Both the position numbers and the translations under genes were made by a program. Below are positions 56,373 to 64,000 of a DNA stretch of 64,000 nt, one piece after another (the first letter of the stretch is position 1; each line of letters starts with the position of its first letter). Below the pieces are notes generated by a model. It was not told the origin of the DNA and searched no databases. It saw only the letters and a list, made by a program, of their open reading frames with translations. The stretch comes from a virus: IMG/VR virus record IMGVR_UViG_3300006931_000001, positions 1 to 64,000 of that record. One strand, 5' to 3'.

Positions 56373-57496
56373 TGGCGACGTCATGGCCTTCTGTAATTCC
56401 GATAGCTTCTACACAGCCTAGCGGTTCTGTAGAGCAAATTAGCGCGATCCAGTCAGCACGAGCTTCAATGCTATTAGCTTATGCAGAAGGTGCATACCTA
56501 ACAGCTATTGGTCAAAATTACGGTGTACCTCGTGCACCACAGTTAACATCGAGTGGTGATGACTTATATCGTCGGATCATCCCGGTACTTGCGTGGAGTC
56601 CGAAGATGATCAAACGGACGACGTACGTACTATTAGAGACATTATTTGGATCTCAACAGTCTCTAATTACTGCTGGTGTGCGTCCGTGGCGTATTTTTGA
56701 AGTTTCTGTTAACGAAATTGTCTTTGAAATACCAGCAAATTTAATGGCTACCAGTAATGAAAATGCCAGCTACCTTCATGGCTGGGTTGGCTACGCATTC
56801 AATGCCACGGGTAGTACTGCAAACTCATTCACAACACCTGGTGACGTACGAACCGCTGCAGCAAATTCACTAATAGGTGCAGCTGTATTTCGTTTATATC
56901 TCAGTGGAGCTTGGACTACCAACACAGCGACTGGTATAACATATGACGCAACTACGGATACAACTACTGTTACATTTGCGAGTCCTGTAATACCAAGTGG
57001 TGGGTGTCCGTTTTTTGTAGATGTCACAGGTAATGGAACTACTACGAGCTATCGTGGTGATTATCTAGCACCCAGTGTATATATCTCAGCATTCACTACA
57101 GCGCCAGGAGTTGGTACGACATCGACAATTTCTGTACTAGGTGATGCTACCAAAGAATTAGTAGCTAATGGTTCTGTTCATTTATCATTTGGAGCCTCTA
57201 CAGCTGATGTAATCTTGAGTGTAGATCCAACGTATGATCCTACTACGAATCTAAGTACGTTGACAATAACCACTACAATTTCATTAGGTTTGAGTGGGTT
57301 ATTATTTAGAGCTCAAGAAGCTGCAGATGGCACTTCACCAGCAACCGCACCTCATAACGATCGTGTCTACCTAGCAGGTAATGGTTTATATGAAGTGTTT
57401 CAATATTACTATGATTTGCTTGTAAGAGCTGCTGGTATTATTGTTCGCTTGGAAGTCGTATCAGATTACACGCATACACATAGGAGTGTTCCATGA
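56372..57496 (+). CDS. Tail protein I-like baseplate protein, 374 aa
   Basis: Starts at the last base of the preceding stop (TGATG). The helical N-terminus with A-I-G-Q-N-Y-G-V-P-R-A-P and R-R-I-I-P-V-L-A-W-S-P fits the baseplate fibre-attachment proteins that follow J (gpI-type). A beta insert and a C-terminal part (Y-E-V-F-Q-Y-Y-Y-D-L-L-V-R-A-A-G) follow. It likely connects the fibre encoded next. Overlaps the next start by four bases. Confidence 0.6.
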   Translation: MATSWPSVIPIASTQPSGSVEQISAIQSARASMLLAYAEGAYLTAIGQNYGVPRAPQLTSSGDDLYRRIIPVLAWSPKMIKRTTYVLLETLFGSQQSLITAGVRPWRIFEVSVNEIVFEIPANLMATSNENASYLHGWVGYAFNATGSTANSFTTPGDVRTAAANSLIGAAVFRLYLSGAWTTNTATGITYDATTDTTTVTFASPVIPSGGCPFFVDVTGNGTTTSYRGDYLAPSVYISAFTTAPGVGTTSTISVLGDATKELVANGSVHLSFGASTADVILSVDPTYDPTTNLSTLTITTTISLGLSGLLFRAQEAADGTSPATAPHNDRVYLAGNGLYEVFQYYYDLLVRAAGIIVRLEVVSDYTHTHRSVP

Positions 57497-60400
57497 GTGC
57501 AGGAGATGTCACAAATCCAAAACGCGTTCGTGTGAGTGCTAACCAGCGTGTTGACGCTGTTGATGTAGATGCACTCAGCACTGAATTACTAGAACATAAT
57601 GACGCGCAAGCGAGAGCTGAATTATTTACACCTTTGAACGTTGGAGGCACATCACCTACCGGGATGATTCTGACAGGCTACAGTTTGACGCTAAACCCTA
57701 CTGGTGGAAGTGATGGCAAAGTTAGAATTAATCCAGCTCTCGGTGTCGCCGTGGACGCAGATGGTAGATTGATTGTCAAAGAAAATGGAACACAAATTGA
57801 CGTATCGATTCCTAGCGGCACGAATCAATTATATATTTATTGGAATGAAACAGCCGTAGATGCGGCTACACGTCGTTTTATTTCTGTAACTTCGCCTTTT
57901 AGTGAGTCACCAAAAACCACTAATACACGTTTTCAATCGACATTTGGTACATGGGTTCGGTCTGGTAACGCTACTACGATAGTAGCGACAGATAATGTGA
58001 ACGGCCAAACAAAAGCGCTTGTGTGTATTGGTATTGTTACTAATACTGCAGGAGTTATCTCTGTAACAGGTTACGATACGATACTAGCGCCAAATGGTAC
58101 AACCATTACAAATAGATTGAGTACGATTACTCAGCCTACTACAGTACCAGCTAATAACTCAACGAGCGGCACGTTTCAGACATTACATGATTTGGTAAAA
58201 TCTCTTGGTTATCTGTTAGGTAGAGCTATTTACAATAGCAGTACGTTTTTAACGCCAAGTGCAGCAAATAATTTTGGTGCTTATAGTCAACCTGTAATCG
58301 GCGTAGACAGAGCCGGACGTGAGATTTATGATACGGTGACTATCGGTGATGGAGTATCTGTTTTTGGTTCATACAATAGAAATCAATTTGCAACTGATGA
58401 CCAGATGCTTAATGCTGCGTTGGCTACATTGGCAACGCGAGCTACTTCGGGATTAGCGGTTGGCTATCTGCTAATCAAGCCAGGTGTTACATTATCTACA
58501 TTTACTGGAAACGTAACTGTACCAACTAACTGTCGTGTTGTGATTCAAGGCTCGGGTGATTTATCTGCATCACCTCAAATAATTATCAACAGTGCAGTTG
58601 GTTTTACACTCGCTAGCACAACGACCAGTTTTTTAGCATTCGAGAACATTTCTATTAGTAATATCGGTACAGCAGTTTTACACAGCATAACTACAACATT
58701 TCGTGCGAAACGTTGTATTTTTACGAGAAACGGAAGTGCTGCAGTTTTACCGTTATTTACAACTAATACTGCTGTTACGACAATCTCTGACTGCATATTT
58801 GATAGATGTACATTTATCGAGTCTGGTATTAATGCCTATGATGATACGAAATACATGTTCATAGACACAGGTACCAATAATACACAAGGTGTACCAACAC
58901 GTTTTGTATTATCGAGATGTATATTTACCAACACGACAAATTTCTCTCAACGAGGAATTCGTGTAGGGAACATTAATGAAGGTTTGAATATTGATGATTG
59001 TAAATTCCAATGTACACAAACAGGAGCTGCTGCTCCTGTAAATATAACACCTTTTTGGGTGGAGTTGATTTCACAGTCTGGTACTTTTGCTTCTGGCATG
59101 GATCGTAGAATTCGAGGATGTATATTTAATGCTTGCGGTGATTGGAACTCCAAACCAATAATGTGTGGTATTTCACTTACAGACGTATGTGGATTAACAA
59201 TATCACACTGTGATTTCCAGCGTATTTTACGACCCGTCAATATTCCTTTAGGAACACAGGGTGGTAGTCAAGATGTAAAAATTTTAGGTTGTCGTTTCTT
59301 ACAGCGAGCTAATGGTATTACGATTCAGACAAATACGAGTACATCAGGCGGCGGTGTAGCAACTGGACCTCTAAATCACATCGCAGCAATCAATACTACA
59401 AGCACATTAAAGAATTTCACAGTACAAGATTGTTATTTCGAGGCTTGGGTTTGTTATCATGCAGATAGTTCAGTAAGTACAAGTATCAATGTTACTTATC
59501 GGGGTTGCACATTTATCGATAGTATGTTGTTATTTGGAGATCCATTCTCGCCTGTATCTTCTTTTCAAACAGTAGATGTAAATCACTGTACATTTCAACG
59601 TACATCATCCTCTATTACTGCATTTATTCCGGTTCGTATTCATGGACCGACACTTAAACAAATTTCTGTTTCAAGTTGTTTTTTTAGAGGTTATGCATTT
59701 GCGAGTACGAATGTTACACCTCTGTGTATAGATCTTGGAAGTGGTTCACTTGTTACAACTTTAGACCAGATACACATTGATGGTTGTAGTTTTGCAGATT
59801 GTGATAATGAAACAATGAATTATTTAGGTAGTTCTACGACTACATTACATTCATTGATTTTCTTATACGCTACGACACTTATGGTTGATATTACCGTAAC
59901 GCGTTGTCGTGCATCTACGATTATGTCCTCTGCGGTTAGAGGTACTGCTAGTAATTTACAGCACGTTACATTTGTAGGTAGTTCATCATCTAATGTTGGA
60001 CCTACTACTGTTCAAAATATGCAAATTTCAAATAATGTTATAGGAGACATTAGTTCTCATTGTGGATTAGTAAATACTTTTGGTCTATCTAAATTCGTTT
60101 TTAACTCTTTGTTGATCTCTGATAATCAGCATACAATTAAAATGAACGACGACATAGTTACTGGGGCTGGTTATGATGATCAGTGGTCTGGTACCTATCT
60201 TAATATTCCGTCATCTTCTACAGAAATTTCTGGTGAATTGTCAGTTAGTGGAAATGTTTATTATATTGTTAATACAAATGGAGGCTCTGGATTAGGTAGT
60301 CCGATTTATAAAATGATATATCATCGTGATGACAGTGTAAGTGCAACATCAAGTCAGTGGGGATCAGTGCTTATAGCGAATAATGTATTAACTGTAGATA

Positions 60401-60609
60401 TTAATGCTAGTTCAATCAATGCTGTAAACTTTATTGGTTTAGTTGGTGGACTTACTTTTGTAAATAATATAGCTCGACGCAAAGATCTTCGAACAGGCAC
60501 TGCTAACGTTGCTTTTACTAAATTTTTTAGTGGTGTTAGTAGTGCGGTTCCAGCAAAGCCCGGTGCTGGAGTTACTTGGACTAATAATAATTGCTGGGTA
60601 GATCAATAA
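57493..60609 (+). CDS. Tail fibre / spike with right-handed beta-helix, 1038 aa
   Basis: The N-terminal 300 residues look like a baseplate-binding and collar domain (N-P-K-R-V-R-V-S-A-N-Q-R-V-D-A-V-D). From about 300 (D-D-Q-M-L-N-A-A-L) a parallel beta-helix runs through most of the protein, with repeats of F-x-N-C-x-F and D-C-x-F type (T-I-S-D-C-I-F-D-R-C-T-F, K-I-L-G-C-R-F). Regular Cys and Asn ladders support it. It is the main receptor-binding spike candidate of the tail. Confidence 0.7.
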   Translation: MSAGDVTNPKRVRVSANQRVDAVDVDALSTELLEHNDAQARAELFTPLNVGGTSPTGMILTGYSLTLNPTGGSDGKVRINPALGVAVDADGRLIVKENGTQIDVSIPSGTNQLYIYWNETAVDAATRRFISVTSPFSESPKTTNTRFQSTFGTWVRSGNATTIVATDNVNGQTKALVCIGIVTNTAGVISVTGYDTILAPNGTTITNRLSTITQPTTVPANNSTSGTFQTLHDLVKSLGYLLGRAIYNSSTFLTPSAANNFGAYSQPVIGVDRAGREIYDTVTIGDGVSVFGSYNRNQFATDDQMLNAALATLATRATSGLAVGYLLIKPGVTLSTFTGNVTVPTNCRVVIQGSGDLSASPQIIINSAVGFTLASTTTSFLAFENISISNIGTAVLHSITTTFRAKRCIFTRNGSAAVLPLFTTNTAVTTISDCIFDRCTFIESGINAYDDTKYMFIDTGTNNTQGVPTRFVLSRCIFTNTTNFSQRGIRVGNINEGLNIDDCKFQCTQTGAAAPVNITPFWVELISQSGTFASGMDRRIRGCIFNACGDWNSKPIMCGISLTDVCGLTISHCDFQRILRPVNIPLGTQGGSQDVKILGCRFLQRANGITIQTNTSTSGGGVATGPLNHIAAINTTSTLKNFTVQDCYFEAWVCYHADSSVSTSINVTYRGCTFIDSMLLFGDPFSPVSSFQTVDVNHCTFQRTSSSITAFIPVRIHGPTLKQISVSSCFFRGYAFASTNVTPLCIDLGSGSLVTTLDQIHIDGCSFADCDNETMNYLGSSTTTLHSLIFLYATTLMVDITVTRCRASTIMSSAVRGTASNLQHVTFVGSSSSNVGPTTVQNMQISNNVIGDISSHCGLVNTFGLSKFVFNSLLISDNQHTIKMNDDIVTGAGYDDQWSGTYLNIPSSSTEISGELSVSGNVYYIVNTNGGSGLGSPIYKMIYHRDDSVSATSSQWGSVLIANNVLTVDINASSINAVNFIGLVGGLTFVNNIARRKDLRTGTANVAFTKFFSGVSSAVPAKPGAGVTWTNNNCWVDQ

Positions 60610-60621
60610 AAGGAAATAATT

Positions 60622-60963
60622 ATGTATCCACGTGGAACACCTGTAATTATTAATGGTCGAACTGGAGGAACTCCAGGACCAGCTACGACAACTGTAGCCC
60701 GTATCAGAATTCCTAATCCAGCGCGTAATCAAGGAAAATTAGATGCTGTCGCACCTGTAGCTTTTGCTCGACGTTTACAGATAACTAATTTGGATGCTAC
60801 AAATAATTTACTAGTGTATCTTGGTAACCAAGATGCGCCAGTTGATTTTTTGACTGTCAAGCCAAATACGCAGCTAACTTGGGACGTCCAGATGACGGAA
60901 TTTACGGTAGCATCTAGTGCTAGTACGGTTCAATGGGAAGCTTTAGCTATCGTAGCATCATAA
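60622..60963 (+). CDS. Hypothetical small structural protein, 113 aa
   Basis: AAAGGAA upstream of the ATG. N-terminal low-complexity G/T/P stretch, then beta strands (R-R-L-Q-I-T-N-L-D-A-T-N-N-L-L-V-Y-L-G-N, Q-L-T-W-D-V-Q-M). Similar in character to decoration proteins at 62410. Function unknown. Confidence 0.55.
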   Translation: MYPRGTPVIINGRTGGTPGPATTTVARIRIPNPARNQGKLDAVAPVAFARRLQITNLDATNNLLVYLGNQDAPVDFLTVKPNTQLTWDVQMTEFTVASSASTVQWEALAIVAS

Positions 60964-60993
60964 TATATTATATTAATCATATAGGAGGAAACC

Positions 60994-61491
60994 ATGAACG
61001 GAGCGCAGTTGTCGCCACCAACGACTGTTGACTTAGCGCAACAGATGCCACAAATGTGGCAGTATGGCGTTCTGGGTGTGGTAGTAGTGGTGTTTGCTCT
61101 TGTTATTAAATTCTTATACAAAAGGAACGAAGAGAAAAATGCGTTATTGCTGTCTAAGGTGGAAGCCAAAGAGGCTGAAGTCAGCAAAGAACGTAGTGAA
61201 TTTGGTAAAGAACGTGAAGGTTGGGCTGCAGAACGTGCACGCTGGGATGCACGAGAAGCCTCTATCAGACATGAATTTGAAGAGCGGCATACTGAATTAG
61301 TTAAGACGTATGCTACACAGATTCTTAAATTACAAGATGAATCAAGAATCCGTGAGGATGCTATCCGAAAGGAAGCATTAGATACGTCTAGACAAATCGG
61401 TGAAGCCGCGGCGAGAGCAAATGACTCACTTACGCAACTCCTCCAAAAATTCTACGAGAGAATGGTTTCTCACACACCACGTGGGTACTAG
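60994..61491 (+). CDS. Membrane-anchored coiled-coil protein, 165 aa
   Basis: Strong ribosome site (AGGAGGAAACC). One clear membrane helix at residues 25-44 (Y-G-V-L-G-V-V-V-V-V-F-A-L-V-I-K-F), then a long charged coiled coil with E-R-S-E-F-G-K-E-R-E-G-W-A-A-E-R-A-R. This layout resembles inner-membrane spanins or holin-like proteins. It lies among fibre genes far from the endolysin, so lysis function is uncertain. Confidence 0.6.
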   Translation: MNGAQLSPPTTVDLAQQMPQMWQYGVLGVVVVVFALVIKFLYKRNEEKNALLLSKVEAKEAEVSKERSEFGKEREGWAAERARWDAREASIRHEFEERHTELVKTYATQILKLQDESRIREDAIRKEALDTSRQIGEAAARANDSLTQLLQKFYERMVSHTPRGY

Positions 61492-61500
61492 GAGGATTTA

Positions 61501-61785
61501 GTGGCGCTTCACAAAAAACTAGATCCATTAATGGATTCTGGTATTCGCAGGATTCGTAATCGTGCCTGTGAATCTTATGATCGTCTGGCAGCTGCAGCAA
61601 AACAGGTGTCAGAAGAAATGGATAATCCAGATGTAACTCACGGAATTCCTGTATGGCCTCTCGATGATGAAGACAGCTTGATTATATCTGTAGAACAAGC
61701 TGTTAGTCGCCACAAATCAATCACTGAACCACCGCCAATTGTTCTAGATCCTGAATCTAAAGTGAAAGGTAATAAACATGAATGA
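61501..61785 (+). CDS. Hypothetical protein, 94 aa
   Basis: GTG start at 61501 with GGAGG just upstream. Helical N-terminal half (R-R-I-R-N-R-A-C-E-S-Y-D-R-L-A-A-A-A-K-Q-V) and an acidic, proline-rich C-terminal part. Overlaps the next gene by eight bases. Function unknown. Confidence 0.55.
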   Translation: MALHKKLDPLMDSGIRRIRNRACESYDRLAAAAKQVSEEMDNPDVTHGIPVWPLDDEDSLIISVEQAVSRHKSITEPPPIVLDPESKVKGNKHE

Positions 61786-62407
61786 CTACAATGACTACGT
61801 TCGGCTCTCTGGTAATCTTATGACTGGCTTGGCATGCAGTACACAGCTGCATGAGAATATTGCAAATGGTAGTGCTAGTGCAATCTTCGTGCACATGCAG
61901 CCAAAAGATTGGAAACGTAACAAAAACACAGGATTATTGGAACCCGACTATCGATGGATTGATGACGCTGTTATGGGACGAACAGTGTCTGGTGATAGTT
62001 GCATGATTTTGGATGTTCAGGAAATTCATAATCTAGTTACCAATACTGGACGTGTGTTTCTTCACACACAAGGTTATGCAACTACAGGTATTGGATCGAA
62101 CGGTCTAAATTATATTGCACTATCTAATGACGCAACTGCGCCAGCCGCTTCTGATACTACGTTAGCAGCTGAGATCGTGGCTAACGGATTATCGCGAGCT
62201 CAAGGTACAGTAACGCTGCCTACAGGGTCTGGTAACCAGACCACCGTTGCAAAAACTTTTACTGCAACTGGTACACAGGCTGCTCAAAAAGCAGCATTAT
62301 TTACAGCATCATCTTCTGGTACTATGAATCACGAATTATTGTTTACTCAACGTTCGTTGATTGCTGGTGATACGCTGGCTGTTACTTTCACGATTACATT
62401 AGGCTAA
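61778..62407 (+). CDS. Hypothetical structural protein, 209 aa
   Basis: The N-terminal half has R-L-S-G-N-L-M-T-G-L-A-C-S-T-Q-L and W-I-D-D-A-V-M-G-R-T-V-S-G, and the C-terminal half is a T/A-rich beta region (T-V-T-L-P-T-G-S-G-N-Q-T-T, A-V-T-F-T-I-T-L-G), typical of phage virion surface proteins. In the fibre-adjacent cluster. Exact role unknown. Confidence 0.55.
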   Translation: MNDYNDYVRLSGNLMTGLACSTQLHENIANGSASAIFVHMQPKDWKRNKNTGLLEPDYRWIDDAVMGRTVSGDSCMILDVQEIHNLVTNTGRVFLHTQGYATTGIGSNGLNYIALSNDATAPAASDTTLAAEIVANGLSRAQGTVTLPTGSGNQTTVAKTFTATGTQAAQKAALFTASSSGTMNHELLFTQRSLIAGDTLAVTFTITLG

Positions 62408-62409
62408 TT

Positions 62410-62841
62410 ATGGCGTTATATTCACTTGCACAACGTACTACAGCCACAGCCGCAGCATCGCCATCCTGGGAGATTCGTTCTACCTCTGGAAACAAGCCAA
62501 AGGTTCTACAGTTAGAGCTCACTCAAAACACGGCCGTAGCTGGCGTGTACGGCATCGGAAGGCCAGCGGCTATCGGAGTGACGCCTACCTCGCCACAAAC
62601 GTTTGTAGACGAAGCTGACGGCAACGGAGCAACGGCACAGACTACGGCAGCTGTTGCCTGGGGAACCGCTCCAACATCACCAACAAATTTTAATCGCAGA
62701 TATTCTGTGGTTAACACTGCCGGTGCTGGATTTATTGCTGTATTTCCAGGAGGATTAGGACTTCCAGTTTCCGGCTCTATTGTAGTTTGGATTATCGCAA
62801 CTGCACCTGTCTGCGATGTCGCAGCGGTTGTATCGGAGTAA
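62410..62841 (+). CDS. Hypothetical virion beta protein, 143 aa
   Basis: Alanine/threonine-rich beta sandwich candidate: P-S-W-E-I-R-S-T-S-G-N-K-P-K-V-L-Q-L-E-L-T and V-S-G-S-I-V-V-W-I-I-A-T-A-P. Proteins like this are often tail- or head-surface components. The gene ends four bases before the next start. Structural role inferred only. Confidence 0.5.
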   Translation: MALYSLAQRTTATAAASPSWEIRSTSGNKPKVLQLELTQNTAVAGVYGIGRPAAIGVTPTSPQTFVDEADGNGATAQTTAAVAWGTAPTSPTNFNRRYSVVNTAGAGFIAVFPGGLGLPVSGSIVVWIIATAPVCDVAAVVSE

Positions 62842-62845
62842 ATTC

Positions 62846-63094
62846 ATGCCAGATGTGCTCAAAGGTAATCGTGACACGTTGCCAGATCACGGAACAACAT
62901 CTGGTGATTTGGTGATTCATTCTTTGGTAATCAATATTCATGCCAGTGGAGCTCTTTCAATCCACGGTCCTCTTGAAAATAGAGAATGGGTTTTAGCTGT
63001 TCTCGAGAATGCAAAAGATGCTTTGAATAATTACCACGGACGTCGATCGTCTTTAATTGTTCCAAGTAAGGACGTATCGATTCAGGAAATGTGA
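62846..63094 (+). CDS. Hypothetical protein, 82 aa
   Basis: Start taken at ATG 62846 with GGAG about eight bases upstream rather than the longer frame that overlaps the previous gene. Contains L-V-I-H-S-L-V-I-N-I-H-A-S-G-A-L-S-I-H-G-P and helix W-V-L-A-V-L-E-N-A-K-D-A-L-N-N-Y. Small soluble protein; function unknown. Confidence 0.55.
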   Translation: MPDVLKGNRDTLPDHGTTSGDLVIHSLVINIHASGALSIHGPLENREWVLAVLENAKDALNNYHGRRSSLIVPSKDVSIQEM

Positions 63095-63101
63095 GCGTAC
63101 A

Positions 63102-64000
63102 ATGCCGACCAGTTATGGATTATTCAATCTGCACTATTTCTACTCTCAAATCCAGAGTGTTTTAGATGCAGCTGATCCTAGAGAGTGCTTACTCTGGACT
63201 GATGATTTAGCCGCCGATACTCAGCAAATTCGGTGGCAGGAGGTGAGACTCGCTGGTCGTTCTCGTTTTCTTAACATGAATGGTTTGTCGCCATCATCTG
63301 CAGCTCTTGGCTATTCTTACGTTAGTTATTCGCCACGAGTAGAGCGTGTTGGATCACAAACAGGTGAATATCCACATCTGTTACATAAAACAACAGAGTG
63401 GATGTTCAACACGCTTTTAACGCCTCTGGCTACGAGTACAACATTAGGAGCAGCCACAACTTATACCAGTGAGAGTCAGACAATATACGTTCCTGAGACA
63501 AAAGAGCGTGTTTTTGAGAGTGTACGGTTTACTGTATTTGTGCGCTCAGAATTTACAGCATCTAATTCACTGACTGGTGTTAGGCTAAGTTTCAGTTTAG
63601 GCGGTGCAACTTCATTTTCTTATGATCAATTAGTGACGTTAGCTGGGACTGCTAGCAGAAATATTTCAACTGAGATTGATTTCGATCTAACTGATTATTT
63701 CAATGCACGATTTGGTAGTGGTGCCAGTCAAACCGCTCAAGCTGTCGTTAGCGCATCTACAGGTACAGCTTCAAGCATTAATGGTTTATGTTTTAAGCTT
63801 ACAATAACCTACGGTTTTGATCCGCTAGCAGCTACTACGCGAATCAAAACGATTCGTATTCCTATTCATTCACAGAGCACAAGTTTAACTAATGCGCAGC
63901 AAGAAATTGGCACGGATGGTGTAGCACCTGCACCCTCTGGTCAAATTCCAGCTCTAGATACATTTTTAGTTGAGCAGAGTAAGACATACAGGAAAATATT
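63102..64000 (+). CDS. Hypothetical structural protein, 3' end outside window
   Basis: ATG at 63102; the frame stays open for 299 codons to the window edge. Begins M-P-T-S-Y-G-L-F-N-L-H-Y-F-Y. Beta-rich body with V-R-F-T-V-F-V-R-S-E-F-T-A and V-R-L-S-F-S-L-G-G-A, suggesting another fibre or virion-surface protein. It continues the rightward structural transcription unit beyond the window. Confidence 0.65.
   Translation, partial: MPTSYGLFNLHYFYSQIQSVLDAADPRECLLWTDDLAADTQQIRWQEVRLAGRSRFLNMNGLSPSSAALGYSYVSYSPRVERVGSQTGEYPHLLHKTTEWMFNTLLTPLATSTTLGAATTYTSESQTIYVPETKERVFESVRFTVFVRSEFTASNSLTGVRLSFSLGGATSFSYDQLVTLAGTASRNISTEIDFDLTDYFNARFGSGASQTAQAVVSASTGTASSINGLCFKLTITYGFDPLAATTRIKTIRIPIHSQSTSLTNAQQEIGTDGVAPAPSGQIPALDTFLVEQSKTYRKI

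Noticed and set aside
1-64000. CRISPR array, insertion sequence, integrase or attachment site
   Set aside because: No regularly spaced direct repeats with unique spacers, no transposase or recombinase motif and no inverted terminal repeats were seen; the repeats found are short and locus-specific.

Overview
The window is part of the genome of a tailed double-stranded DNA bacteriophage with a contractile tail (myovirus morphology). Portal, MuF-type head protein, prohead protease, scaffold-like protein, major capsid protein, neck proteins, tail sheath, tail tube, tail assembly chaperones, tape measure, baseplate hub/spike/J-like wedge and a beta-helix tail spike are all present in the usual order. 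Both window edges cut genes, and no terminase, DNA polymerase, helicase-primase or integrase was recognised, so the genome extends beyond the window. The host cannot be named from this sequence. ATG/GTG starts with GGAGG-like ribosome sites and lipobox signal peptides fit a bacterium, and a GH25-type endolysin does not separate Gram-positive from Gram-negative.

Positions 1-7936 are all leftward: about 29 short, tightly packed genes, many with ATGA, TAATG or GTGA start/stop overlaps. The leftmost 2.1 kb is a tandem array of eight related small proteins. They share an N-terminal M-x-I-x-K-A-R-R-V motif, and all but the most upstream member carry one or two C-x5-H-x3-H-like motifs; that member has two zinc ribbons instead. 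The rest are mostly unrecognised, with a GNAT acetyltransferase, a small ParB-like protein, a lipoprotein and several possible zinc-binding proteins. A divergent control region (7937-8109) with two palindromes separates this block from the rightward genes.

Positions 8110-64000 are all rightward. 8.1-10.1 kb holds a small ribbon-helix-helix protein and thymidylate synthase ThyX, closed by a clear terminator. 10.1-13.9 kb has a pectate-lyase-like tail spike and a lysis group (holin candidate, lipoprotein, GH25 endolysin). 14.4-15.7 kb encodes thymidylate kinase and a dCTP deaminase family protein, which with ThyX make most of a dCTP-to-dTDP route. 16.4-18.3 kb has a PAPS-reductase-like PP-loop protein overlapping a ParB-like protein (an IbrA/IbrB-like pair).

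20.2-39.1 kb is the head module. Between portal and MuF protein sit very large proteins that are probably packaged or ejected: a 1337-residue protein with a sigma-factor-like segment, and a 1655-residue protein joining a SNF2 helicase to a mono-ADP-ribosyltransferase domain. A PI3/PI4-kinase-like protein follows MuF. The major capsid protein carries an inserted Ig/fibronectin-like domain. 39-64 kb is neck, tail, baseplate and fibre genes, with a probable programmed +1 frameshift in the tail assembly chaperone. The most unusual content is the small-protein array, the helicase-ADP-ribosyltransferase fusion, the sigma-like and kinase-like head-module proteins, and the PP-loop/ParB pair.
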